Position numbers and translations under genes: made by a program. A DNA stretch of 64,000 nucleotides from Paenibacillus sp. ACRRY (GTDB taxonomy: Bacteria; Bacillota; Bacilli; Paenibacillales; Paenibacillaceae), in NCBI RefSeq assembly GCF_022346995.1, contig NZ_JAKRNM010000001.1, forward strand, positions 992,001 through 1,056,000. Reading direction: 5' to 3'. Below, piece after piece: positions 25,422-33,209 of this stretch. Position 1 is the first letter of the stretch, and each line of letters starts with the position of its first letter. The notes below the pieces were generated by a model. That model was not told where the DNA came from. It did not search any database and saw nothing but the letters and a program-made list of their open reading frames with translations.

Positions 25422-26999
25422 TTATGTGTTTATTTTAACAGGGAAACGGGACGCCGGATCCCATCGCCACTGTGGTTCTTCGCCTTGTCTGTTCCACAAA
25501 CCGCCAATCCACATTTCGTCTCTTCGTAATTTTGCATAGTCTGCTTCTTCAGCGAGTACCTGGATGCCGAGCTCAGTCAGAGATAATACTGCATTGCGGA
25601 AATTTTCATCGTGCTGTGTAAAATCTGGGAACGTGTCTGCTCCGCTAATCTGTAGCAGAGCATGAGGCTCCTTGGTCATTCTTCTTAGATGTGCCCAATA
25701 TTCTAAGTCTCCCATCCCCAATACATGCAACTGCTCACTCACACGCTTAAATAGTGGATATGGATGATCAACACCTCGACTCACAGCTTCCAGGGTCGCT
25801 TGTTCGATTGCACCCAGACCATTCATCTGTGAAGGCAGGCGGGTCAAGTGAGCCTCAAATGCAGCATGCGCAAATGGGAGAACCGTACTGTTTTGTTTTA
25901 AATAATCCATGTGATCCTGAATATCGGAAGAGGTGTACGCTTGCCAGAACTGACTTCCCGCCTGAATTTCCTCCGTCCCCATGACATGCCACGTACCAGA
26001 CAAACGTCCGATCTGTCCGGGAGTTAGCTGGCCCAGTCCCCGAAAGTTCTCAATTTCCGGATAAGCATCAATACATAACAGGTTCAGCTTGGTGTCCCCA
26101 AGCGATTGACCATTAAAATAGTGCAGCAAATAAGATAACATCGCCTGATCATAGAGATCATATTCAAACCAGAGTACAATCTCCTTGTACTGATGAAACG
26201 CATGCAGCTTTCGCTCCAGCTCCGCGATTTGCAGATATTCCGTCTGGGGGATACCTAACTGCTGTTCCAGATAGGCAGCGCGCTTGCTTCGCTCCACCTC
26301 GTTCCCCATATCTTGGACGACAGGACCAAATGTATAAAGTTCCCGCCAGACCATAACCTCCCCTCCGATCCCGCTTTGCCGCAAACGATCTGCAGCATGG
26401 TCTCCATTGGTAATATGCAGCATGCCTTTGCCCCCTTCATAAAGTTCATTAAATACGGTTATAACGTCCGCAACGGGTAATGTACGCCTCAGCTTCGCCC
26501 GGGCATCAAACAACCGTTTCTTCAATGCCGGAACAGATACGCTAAGGAAATCGGAAATTTCCTTAAGTGAATATCCCTGAAAATAGAACATGTCCACTAC
26601 ATGCCGCATGGATAACGGCAGACTGGATATGGAATCGCGAAGAATCCGATACCTTTCCTTTTGCAAAACAAGCTGTTCGGGGTTATCTCCCTCTGTGCTC
26701 GAATCGATTTTGTACAGTAACTCCTGTACAGGGGAAGTGCTGTGCTGTTTGCGCCTTAACCAACGGTAACACTGTCTTTCAACGATCACTTTGAACCATC
26801 CTGGAAAAGCTTCGGCTGTCTCCAGCTTCGACAGATTAGCAAATGCTTCTGTGAACGCCTCCTGTACAATATCCTCAGCCCAGAAAGCATCCTCCAGTTT
26901 GTTATAGGCAACAGCGAGCGCCATTCCGCGGAACTGTTTCATTAACTGCCCATAAGCCTCAGGCTCGCCCCGGATGGCTCCCTCAATCCACTCGTTCAA
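25422..26999 (-). CDS. ECF-like sigma factor fused to DUF1835/DUF3658
   Basis: 525 residues, far longer than a normal ECF factor. Residues ~1-175: sigma region 2 (YNKLEDAFWAEDIVQEAFTEAF, FPGWFKVIVERQCYRWLRRK) and region 4 (SLPLSMRHVVDMFYFQGYSLKEISDFLSVSVPALKKRLFDARAKL). From ~193: DUF1835 start MLHITNGDHAADRLRQSGIGGEVMVWRELYTFGPV, then a long region ending in a DUF3658-like part (GMGDLEYWAHLRRM ... ALLQISG). The conserved DUF1835 N-terminal motif is intact. No membrane segment and no anti-sigma gene nearby, so the C-terminal part may sense a ligand directly. TTG start with GAGAGGAG at 9 nt. Confidence 0.85.
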   Translation of the reverse strand: MNEWIEGAIRGEPEAYGQLMKQFRGMALAVAYNKLEDAFWAEDIVQEAFTEAFANLSKLETAEAFPGWFKVIVERQCYRWLRRKQHSTSPVQELLYKIDSSTEGDNPEQLVLQKERYRILRDSISSLPLSMRHVVDMFYFQGYSLKEISDFLSVSVPALKKRLFDARAKLRRTLPVADVITVFNELYEGGKGMLHITNGDHAADRLRQSGIGGEVMVWRELYTFGPVVQDMGNEVERSKRAAYLEQQLGIPQTEYLQIAELERKLHAFHQYKEIVLWFEYDLYDQAMLSYLLHYFNGQSLGDTKLNLLCIDAYPEIENFRGLGQLTPGQIGRLSGTWHVMGTEEIQAGSQFWQAYTSSDIQDHMDYLKQNSTVLPFAHAAFEAHLTRLPSQMNGLGAIEQATLEAVSRGVDHPYPLFKRVSEQLHVLGMGDLEYWAHLRRMTKEPHALLQISGADTFPDFTQHDENFRNAVLSLTELGIQVLAEEADYAKLRRDEMWIGGLWNRQGEEPQWRWDPASRFPVKINT

Positions 27000-27094
27000 T
27001 GATGTAAACTCCTCTCTGTGAGCGTCTTGCTCAGCCTATATATGTATAAGTGCCATGATTGCGAGTAAAGGTTACTATACTCTCCATTATAACG

Positions 27095-27140
27095 AAAAAA
27101 ACTGTCCCACTTGTGGATTTGATTCCACATGCAGGACAGC
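27095..27140 (-). terminator. terminator of cwlJ-gerQ operon
   Basis: Minus strand: CTGTCC, inner stem around GTGGAAT / ATCCACA, GGGACAG, then seven T. Strong. Confidence 0.88.
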
Positions 27141-27183
27141 CTGGTTAAACAGTCTTTCTAGAGAACCCCCGTTTAATAACGAA

Positions 27184-27708
27184 TTAGAATCTGCTTGGAG
27201 CTTGAGGATAGTTTCCGATAACGCCTGGATATTGGTACAACAATGGCTCATCAAACGTAGCATAATCGAAGTTAACCATTAACAGCATAATACGTCTTCC
27301 TGTCTTAGGATCGCTGATAATGATGTGATCACGACCTGCAGCTTCAATAATGCCTTGGAAAATGCGAGCATTCCATTCTTTGTTACCTTCATATGTCATG
27401 TAGAATGTACCAAATTTGCCGAGGTTCAGGCGCAGGATATTTTCGATGTATGATTGTTCAAACTGCGGCGCAGTTGTCGTTACAACGCCACCAGTTGGCG
27501 TCATTGGACTGCCGCTGGATACAAGCGGCGGTACGCTTGTGGAGCTTGGAGAAACCATGCTTGGTGAAACCATACTTGGAGATACCATGCCTGGTGTTGG
27601 GGACATCGAAGGCGCGCCATTACCGATTTTATAGGATGTTCCTTGAACTTGCGAGTTGGCTTGTTGACCCAGTGCCTGTGTTGTTGGTTGATATGGTTGA
27701 TTAATCAT
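27184..27708 (-). CDS. gerQ: spore coat protein GerQ
   Basis: 174 residues. N-terminal half is Gln/Ser/Pro-rich with imperfect MVSPS repeats (~42-58) suited to cross-linking; C-terminal half (SYIENILRLNLGKFGTFYMTYEGNKEWNARIFQGIIEAAGRDHIIISD ...) is the conserved GerQ domain. Family knowledge: GerQ is a coat protein cross-linked by transglutaminase and needed for CwlJ localisation and function. ATG 27708 follows GGGAGG at 7 nt; an ATG at 27723 overlaps that site. Directly follows cwlJ on the same strand, the conserved order. Confidence 0.93.
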   Translation of the reverse strand: MINQPYQPTTQALGQQANSQVQGTSYKIGNGAPSMSPTPGMVSPSMVSPSMVSPSSTSVPPLVSSGSPMTPTGGVVTTTAPQFEQSYIENILRLNLGKFGTFYMTYEGNKEWNARIFQGIIEAAGRDHIIISDPKTGRRIMLLMVNFDYATFDEPLLYQYPGVIGNYPQAPSRF

Positions 27709-27726
27709 TGTAATTCCTCCCATAAT

Positions 27727-28149
27727 TTAATAAACTTCCGGACAATCTTCACCTGTTGGACTGAAGAAACAGTGCGCTTTGAAACGGCCCGTATTTTGCT
27801 GGTTATACCAGGTTGCAGGACAATCGCCTACAGGTCTGAAAAACCACAGGGCATTGCTGGCCGGCCAGATCCGTTCTCCATTGATTACACGTTGTGCCAA
27901 GCGAATCTCGGATTGTCTAGCCCGCTGATAGAAGTAGCCTTTTTGGGTTGATTCGAACCCACCGGGGTTTTGGAATACCATGCGGTTAATATCACGAATA
28001 TCCCCAAAATCCAAACAGTCCACCAGCACCCGGTTCACACCCACATTACCTACGAGCAGCATGCCCTGTTCGCCGTCACCTTCAGCCTCTGCCCTCATCA
28101 GTCTTGCCAGCAGCTTGGCGTCTTCTGAGTTGGCTTTAATAACAGCCAT
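27727..28149 (-). CDS. cwlJ: spore cortex-lytic enzyme CwlJ
   Basis: 140 residues, the usual CwlJ size. A SleB/CwlJ hydrolase domain without signal peptide: LLARLMRAEAEGDGEQGMLLVGNVGVNRVL with the catalytic Glu near 21, DIRDINRMVFQNPGGFESTQKGYFYQRA, and a Trp/Phe-rich C-terminus ending in CFFSPTGEDCPEVY. Degrades cortex peptidoglycan during germination, triggered by Ca-dipicolinate in Bacillus. Operon with gerQ (18 bp apart from the gerQ start). Mother-cell sporulation control is expected but no promoter was assigned. Confidence 0.94.
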   Translation of the reverse strand: MAVIKANSEDAKLLARLMRAEAEGDGEQGMLLVGNVGVNRVLVDCLDFGDIRDINRMVFQNPGGFESTQKGYFYQRARQSEIRLAQRVINGERIWPASNALWFFRPVGDCPATWYNQQNTGRFKAHCFFSPTGEDCPEVY

Positions 28150-28242
28150 ATTCTGTTTCCTCCCTTGCTTCAGCTCTCTTCATCACCGTACATCGTATTG
28201 TGCAGGAGCCTATTCGGTGACACGAATCCAACTTTTTCCCAC

Positions 28243-28284
28243 AAAAAAATCCCGGAACCTCACCCCATGTGAAGTCCCGAGACA
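28243..28284 (-). terminator. terminator of duplicated-domain secreted protein
   Basis: Minus-strand stem of about 14 pairs (TCTCGGGA-CTTCAC / GTGAGG-TTCCGGGA, some G-U) with a 5-nt loop, followed by seven T. Confidence 0.85.
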
Positions 28285-28310
28285 AAACATTTCCTATATA
28301 ACCAGCCTAA

Positions 28311-30062
28311 TTAAGGCTTGGCATTAATCCAGTAATCGTACGCATGTACCATATTACCTTGATACGCTTCATATTCCTTCAGCAGTTCAGGCAGCTTCGC
28401 CAGCTGCAGTTCCATCTCGGCAGCTCCTCTTTCGTAAAATGAAATATGGGTGCCTTCGTGATTCTCTTTCATTTCTACCGAAATCAGCAGCGGCTTGCCC
28501 AAACGGTCGGCGATTTCCATCTCTTGTCTGACCACTGCCGCAATTCCATTGGACCCTTCAGCCGTGTTACGGAATGCCATGAGAGAGACATGATCCAAAG
28601 TGCGGATCATAAACTCACTAACAGACATGTCCTGTCCTGGCAAAGGGAACGTATCCAGCCAAACAGCCAGATCTGCACTGGTCTCCAAGCTGCTGTCTTT
28701 CTTCGTTTCTTCCTGGAAAAAGGCGATATTGGAAGCCCACTCTGTCAAAAGCGCATCCCGGTCGGAATTCCATTCCGGCAGTGTGTAGGGCTCGATATCC
28801 AGGTGAATGCCCTTGAATCGTTCTTCGGGTTCAACTTCGGCATTATAATTTTTCACATAATTGATCAGTCGCTCGATCCGTGGTCTGTTCTCGGATCTAC
28901 CCCAGATCGGATGGCCGCCCATGGCATGAATCTCAATTCCTTGTGCCTGAGCTCGTTTTACAAAACTGCGGTAACTAGAATAGGGCTGGTCCAGATCAAG
29001 TCGGACATATAAAAAATTAATATTCTGTGCAGTAGCGAATTCAAGAATATGCTGACCGCCATCATCCGTTACCTGCGAGGCCTCCCAGATGTAAGTTCCG
29101 CGAATCTCAGGCTGTAAGGTTGGCTTCTCCGGCGCAGGCTGTTCTTCGGGTTCAAGCTGTCCCCAGTATACAATATCATGTACAGCAGAACCCCCATATG
29201 AAGTGTGATTACGTAAGGATTCCGCAACCTCTGCCATGACACTCTCAAGCTGTGCCGCTCCCTTTCCGGCAAAAGTCGTAAACTCTTCACCAGGCATTGG
29301 CTTCGTATTTACGCCAACGGTGACTGACGCACCACTGGCATCGGCCCAATTCATTTCCTGTTCAATAAGTTGAATAATGCCATTGTTCCCTTGTGCGTTA
29401 TCGCGGTAAGCTAGTAAAGTAACATGATTAAACTGTTCCATAAACCAGCGTGATAACGGCGGGTTATCCGTATCATCTGTTGTTTTTGTACCAGCGATCG
29501 TATAAGAATCCAGCCAAAATGGCAGATCCACATTAATGTCGATTGCACCATTTGCCTCGACCTGTTCGAGCAACAATTTCATATTGGCTACCCATGACTG
29601 AACCAGAGGTTCTGAATCATCTCTCCATGCAGGCAGAACATAGGGTTTGATGTCCAAATGGATGGCATCAAATCGTTCTTCTGCAGCTACTCCCTGATTA
29701 TAATCAGACACCCTTGCAGCCAATCGGAGCATTGGCGCCTCACGGTCATGGACAGCCCAGGACGGGTCCCCTCCTAGTGCTTCAACAGCAATACCCGCAT
29801 CACTGGCTTTGGATATAAACGTGCGATATACGTCATCGGATACATTCATATCCACGTTCACATAGAGTCTGTTAATCTTATGTTTAGCTGCGTTAGCCAG
29901 CAGCTCGTCTCCTCCATCATCTTGGACAGACTTGGCCTGCCATACCCAGGCTGCCCGTATGTCGCCCGTGCCTGCCTCCACAGGCGAAGCAATTCCTGTC
30001 ATTATGATCCCTCCAATCAGCAGTAATAGGCCAATGATCTTCCGGGATGAATTCCCGAACAT
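28311..30062 (-). CDS. secreted protein of two tandem copies of a TIM-barrel-like domain, function unknown
   Basis: 583 residues. Signal peptide IIGLLLLIGGIIMTGIASPVEA (~10-31). Two collinear copies follow, ~34-305 and ~325-580: IRAAWVWQAKSVQDDGGDELL / IRGTYIWEASQVTDDGGQHIL; INRLYVNVDM / INFLYVRLDL; AIHLDIKPYVLPAW / GIHLDIEPYTLPEW; DLPFWLDSY / DLAVWLDTF; HVTLLAYRDNAQGNNGII / HVSLMAFRNTAEGSNGIA. The repeating strand-helix pattern and LDIEPY motif suggest a glycosidase-like (beta/alpha)8 barrel. In copy 1 the acidic residue of LDIEP is Lys, so copy 1 may be inactive. No named family recognised. ATG follows GGAGGG. Confidence 0.8.
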   Translation of the reverse strand: MFGNSSRKIIGLLLLIGGIIMTGIASPVEAGTGDIRAAWVWQAKSVQDDGGDELLANAAKHKINRLYVNVDMNVSDDVYRTFISKASDAGIAVEALGGDPSWAVHDREAPMLRLAARVSDYNQGVAAEERFDAIHLDIKPYVLPAWRDDSEPLVQSWVANMKLLLEQVEANGAIDINVDLPFWLDSYTIAGTKTTDDTDNPPLSRWFMEQFNHVTLLAYRDNAQGNNGIIQLIEQEMNWADASGASVTVGVNTKPMPGEEFTTFAGKGAAQLESVMAEVAESLRNHTSYGGSAVHDIVYWGQLEPEEQPAPEKPTLQPEIRGTYIWEASQVTDDGGQHILEFATAQNINFLYVRLDLDQPYSSYRSFVKRAQAQGIEIHAMGGHPIWGRSENRPRIERLINYVKNYNAEVEPEERFKGIHLDIEPYTLPEWNSDRDALLTEWASNIAFFQEETKKDSSLETSADLAVWLDTFPLPGQDMSVSEFMIRTLDHVSLMAFRNTAEGSNGIAAVVRQEMEIADRLGKPLLISVEMKENHEGTHISFYERGAAEMELQLAKLPELLKEYEAYQGNMVHAYDYWINAKP

Positions 30063-30130
30063 ATACTCCCTCCATTCCTGTTCTGTTGTAAAATCACATT
30101 CATTATAGCAACCGATTTCTGAATTTCAAA

Positions 30131-30157
30131 TAAGCCCAAGTGCTTAACTTGGGCTTA
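30131..30157 (-). terminator. probable terminator of SDR gene
   Basis: Perfect 10-bp stem TAAGCCCAAG / CTTGGGCTTA with 7-nt loop, followed by TTTGAAATTC on the minus strand; the T-run is interrupted. Confidence 0.65.
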
Positions 30158-30206
30158 CGGATGCTAGAGCATTCAATTTGTACAACAGACCGAGGGAATC
30201 CCGGTT

Positions 30207-30956
30207 CTAGTCCTCATATATCATTTTTCGAGTCATGCCCCCATCAATCATCAGATTGGTCCCTGTGACAAAGGTATTGCTTGGATCCGACAAATATAAA
30301 CATGCGCGGGAGATATCCGAAGGGACGCCTACGCGTCCTGCAGGATGCTGTTCATGATCTTCCGGCTTCAATTCGTCCACACTGCCCGTCTCAATCCATC
30401 CCGGACTGATACAATTGACCCGAATGCCGTCCTTGCCAAGTGAGACCGCCATCGCATGTGTCAGGGCCACAATGGCTCCTTTGGACGCTGCGTAGGCCTC
30501 TGTCTCCGGTTCAGACATAAACGCACGTGTCGATGCCATATTAATAATAGCGCCACCATGTTCATTTTGTTTCATATGCTTGGCCGCTTCACGGCTCGCG
30601 AGGAAGCAGCTTCTTACATTCGTATTAAGCACATCGTCCCATTCCTCCAAGGTCAGCTCGTAGGGTGACTTCCACCTGGCTACGCCTGCATTGTTCACGA
30701 GGATGTTGATTTGTTTAAATTCTTCCATGGTTGTACGAATCAAATTCGTAATATCCTGCTCCTTGCGAACATCACATTGTACGAAGATGGCTTCACCGCC
30801 TTCATTACGAATCGAAGCAGCAGCAGCGGCGCCTTCCGCCTCCTGATAATCGGCAAGTACAACTTTGGCGCCAGCAACCGCGTAAGCTTCGGCAACGCTG
30901 CGTCCGATCCCCTGAGCTGCTCCCGTTACAACAACGACTTGATCTGTAAATGACAT
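30207..30956 (-). CDS. SDR-family NAD(P)-dependent oxidoreductase
   Basis: 249-residue classical short-chain dehydrogenase. Seen: TGAAQGIGRSVAEAY (cofactor loop, TGxxxGxG), ILVNNAGVARW (NNAG), catalytic Ser in NMASTRA (~140), YAASKGAIVALTHA (YxxxK, ~153), and SPGWIETG after it. The Asp in VVLADYQEAE at the end of beta-2 favours NAD(H) over NADP(H). Substrate unknown; relatives include glucose 1-dehydrogenase and 3-ketoacyl reductases. ATG follows GGAGGAG. Single-gene unit. Confidence 0.88.
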   Translation of the reverse strand: MSFTDQVVVVTGAAQGIGRSVAEAYAVAGAKVVLADYQEAEGAAAAASIRNEGGEAIFVQCDVRKEQDITNLIRTTMEEFKQINILVNNAGVARWKSPYELTLEEWDDVLNTNVRSCFLASREAAKHMKQNEHGGAIINMASTRAFMSEPETEAYAASKGAIVALTHAMAVSLGKDGIRVNCISPGWIETGSVDELKPEDHEQHPAGRVGVPSDISRACLYLSDPSNTFVTGTNLMIDGGMTRKMIYED

Positions 30957-31099
30957 GATTAACTCCTCCTCTATTAAGAGGCTTCTATCATCACATTCGA
31001 ATATGTCGAATCAAGAAACCTTATTATTATAAAGACCCTCTCCTTATATAAAAACACGATACCACCTTTAAGAAACGCTTGTCCAAGAAAATTAACATT

Positions 31100-31131
31100 A
31101 AAAAAAGCTTACGCCACTATGGCGCAAGCCA
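31100..31131 (-). terminator. terminator of DUF2500 gene
   Basis: Minus-strand GCTTGCGCCA tag TGGCGTAAGC followed by seven T, 7 bp after the stop. Confidence 0.9.
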
Positions 31132-31137
31132 GCCGGA

Positions 31138-31530
31138 TTATCCGCGTACACGTTCTGAATACAGGCGGTTGTAACGCTCGAAGCCTATATACCGTGTTCC
31201 CTTGAAAGAAAGACGGCCTTCATCTCCTTCGGAGCACAATCCGTACTCTTCTCCGTTCACCTTGAATTCGAGCCGATCTCCGCTCTCTACTTCAAAGGTA
31301 ATGTAATACAGCGTACGGGCTGAACTGCCTGGTTCAGCTTGCGACTGACTGATCTGCATTCTTCTGCCCGTTATCCGCGAAGGTACAGTAAGCAGAGGCT
31401 CTGCGTTGTTGCGCCCCCATCTCCATACTTCTTTCCCCACAGACAGTAGCACAATACCTATAATCAGAACAAATACGACTGGAAAGACGGTTCCGAAAAA
31501 ATCAAACATCCAGGATGATTCAATGCCCAT
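31138..31530 (-). CDS. DUF2500 membrane protein
   Basis: 130 residues. One N-terminal transmembrane helix (FFGTVFPVVFVLIIGIVLLSVG), then a beta-rich domain with SRITGRRMQISQS, YYITFEVESGDRLEFKVNGEEYG and the terminal RLSFKGTRYIGFERY, which matches DUF2500. Function unknown in the family. ATG 31530 follows GGAGGGGAG. Own terminator. Confidence 0.8.
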   Translation of the reverse strand: MGIESSWMFDFFGTVFPVVFVLIIGIVLLSVGKEVWRWGRNNAEPLLTVPSRITGRRMQISQSQAEPGSSARTLYYITFEVESGDRLEFKVNGEEYGLCSEGDEGRLSFKGTRYIGFERYNRLYSERVRG

Positions 31531-31744
31531 GTCTCTCCCCTCCGTTCTTACACCTAGGACAGCCAGAGTCTTGACCCGTCTCCTGTAAATATATATGCGC
31601 GAGTCATATGGAACTTGTTATCGGGAAGCAAATTGTAAGGAGCTACTTTGTATCCTTTCAAACTTGTGTATGATTATTGCTTACGTTAACATAGGAAATC
31701 TGCGTTAAAAAAATAATCATTTAAAGCGGGGTAGCAACATCAAA

Positions 31745-32262
31745 ATGAAAAACAACAATAATTCTTATGTAGATGTATGTACGAAACCAATCCCGTGCTT
31801 AGAAAACGCTGATTACGAAGCATACATGTTTAATTTGAATGATCGCCGTATACATTCCCGCGTTGCAAAAACAACGCCCAAAAAGGTCGGATAATTTGTA
31901 ACTTTTTATAAAAGAATCGGGGATAACCCAATCCAGCCCTATGACGACCAAGATCCCATCGATTTTTGGTTGTTAGCACGAGGAATGGTAACAACTTTGG
32001 ACATTTCATAGTTCCCAAATCAATTCTTATTAAAAAGAAGATTTTATCTAATGACGGTGAGGGTGGTAAACGTGTGATGTGTATTTATCCGCCATGGGAC
32101 ATACCTACAAGTCCTCAAGCACAAAAAACTCAGTCCTGGCAGCTAACGTATTTCCTTCATATTCCTTTAGTCGAATCCATAGACATTAATCACGCAAGCT
32201 CGATTTACAATTTTATCCAATCCATCATAGGGCCTTGTACAATCTTCTGTGAAGATAATTGA
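31745..32262 (+). pseudogene. mepB: mepB-family gene broken by a nonsense codon and a frameshift
   Basis: Reads from ATG 31745 as MKNNNNSYVDVCTKPIP, reaching KTTPKKVG, then TAA at 31892 where MepB proteins have Gln (CAA to TAA would do). The same frame then gives FVTFYKRIGDNPIQPYDDQD up to PIDF; the homologous sequence continues one frame over as VVSTRNGNNFGHFIVPKS, ILSNDGEGGKR, YPPWDIPTSPQAQKTQSWQL to TGA 32262. The shift falls at GATTTTTGG (about 31961-31969), consistent with loss of one T from a T-run. MepB is a small protein of unknown role, linked to the MepRA efflux locus in Staphylococcus. No mepA or mepR lies nearby. Two independent lesions argue for real decay, though the T-run shift alone could be a sequencing error. 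Confidence 0.85.
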
Positions 32263-32299
32263 ATATATTATTCTATCTCAAAACCAGGAGGTAGAATAG

Positions 32300-32719
32300 A
32301 TGGCCCGATTTCTTGATGGAAGAGTTTCGATAAATGCCCCTTTGTTAGGATCAATTTATACACCACTTCCCTTATTGAATGCACCTTTTCGTTTTGGACA
32401 GATAGGTCTTCAAACCCAAGGAGCCGGAGCTAATTTAAGAGTTCAGCTCGCAGGAACAGTGAGCGTTTTACTCCCACCTATTCCTGTTGGTATCACAATT
32501 AGAGTGGTCCGAGGAGCACTACCTTCAGATCCAGTCGTATATCTAGCCACTTATACACTACCTATGATCGCTCCATCTAATATAATTACGTTCTCAACCA
32601 ATGATTTTAATCCACCGCAGTTAGATCAGTTGACATACACTGCATATATTTCTTCCAATATGGCAAACGTCGTTCGAAATGGTCCTGAAAATTTTGATGG
32701 ATTTGTTGTTTCAGATTAA
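32300..32719 (+). CDS. beta-rich protein of unknown function
   Basis: 139 residues with an excellent ribosome-binding site (CAGGAGG, 8 nt before ATG). No signal peptide, no Cys, few charged residues; strands alternate with Gly/Pro turns (SIYTPLPLLNAPFRFGQIGLQTQGAG, LRVQLAGTVSVLLPPIPVGITIRVVRG, VVYLATYTLPMI, LTYTAYISSN). Low charge and jelly-roll-like strand pattern resemble surface or spore-layer proteins, but no family is recognised. Codons are AT-richer than in neighbouring genes, as in the adjacent mepB remnant, suggesting both came in together. Confidence 0.75.
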   Translation: MARFLDGRVSINAPLLGSIYTPLPLLNAPFRFGQIGLQTQGAGANLRVQLAGTVSVLLPPIPVGITIRVVRGALPSDPVVYLATYTLPMIAPSNIITFSTNDFNPPQLDQLTYTAYISSNMANVVRNGPENFDGFVVSD

Positions 32720-32796
32720 ACTAACATTTCTCAACCAGTAATTATTCTGCTGAGACCCTCAAATTTTCAGATGTATCGAAGTACAAAACCAATATA

Positions 32797-32824
32797 AATA
32801 AGAAACGCCCCCGATCGGGGGCGC
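32797..32824 (-). terminator. terminator of Cys-rich mini-protein
   Basis: Perfect self-complementary stem CGCCCCCGATCGGGGGCG followed on the minus strand by TTTCTTATTT. Confidence 0.8.
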
Positions 32825-32863
32825 AATGTTGATATAACAGTATTTCTTTATCTAGGTGGATCT

Positions 32864-33073
32864 TTAAGCATACATCAGGTTCATGAAACCGCGGGTTGCT
32901 TCTGCTCCCTCCGCTTGTTCCGGTTCTTCTGGCTGAGTGTATTGTGCCATGCAGGCCTTCACTTCTTCTTCGGTTGTGCAACGGTTGGCATCATCGCAAT
33001 TGTAGCATAAGTGAAGCATGTATCTCGTTAATTCATCCGCCTGCGTGAATTGAGTTTGTTCATTGGTTCTCAT
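32864..33073 (-). CDS. 69-residue Cys-rich protein, function unknown
   Basis: Starts MRTNEQTQFTQADELTRYM; four Cys in the order C-x2-C-x5-C-x8-C (LCYNCDDANRCTTEEEVKAC), then an acidic Pro/Glu tail (QPEEPEQAEGAEA) and FMNLMYA. The Cys spacing could bind zinc or form two disulfides. No signal peptide. ATG 33073 has GGAG at 8 nt; an ATG at 33088 overlaps that site. A perfect Rex/Fnr-type inverted repeat lies 56 bp upstream, which would tie the gene to redox or oxygen state. Confidence 0.75.
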   Translation of the reverse strand: MRTNEQTQFTQADELTRYMLHLCYNCDDANRCTTEEEVKACMAQYTQPEEPEQAEGAEATRGFMNLMYA

Positions 33074-33128
33074 CTTCATCACTCCCATCTCTTCTTGAAT
33101 TCAATATAACATCATTTAATCTAAGTTA

Positions 33129-33146
33129 TTGTGATTTATTTCACAA
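33129..33146. promoter_or_regulatory. Rex- or Fnr/CRP-type operator
   Basis: On the minus strand TTGTGAAATAAATCACAA: perfect TTGTGA / TCACAA arms with 6 bp between. This fits both the Rex box (TTGTGA-N6-TCACAA) and the shorter Fnr/CRP core (TGTGA-N6-TCACA). It lies upstream of the Cys-rich mini-protein gene. Confidence 0.6.
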
Positions 33147-33153
33147 AGTAGTT

Positions 33154-33181
33154 AAAAAGAAAAGAAACCCGACGGTTTCCC
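33154..33181 (-). terminator. terminator of YCF48-like lipoprotein
   Basis: GGAAACC gtc GGGTTTC stem followed by TTTTCTTTTT on the minus strand. Confidence 0.78.
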
Positions 33182-33209
33182 TTCTATATAACACCTATTT
33201 TTAACATAC

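Noticed and set aside
27549..27590. Short direct repeats in gerQ region that could suggest a CRISPR or tandem array
   Set aside because: They encode the MVSPS repeats of GerQ within an intact frame; units are too short and not separated by spacers.
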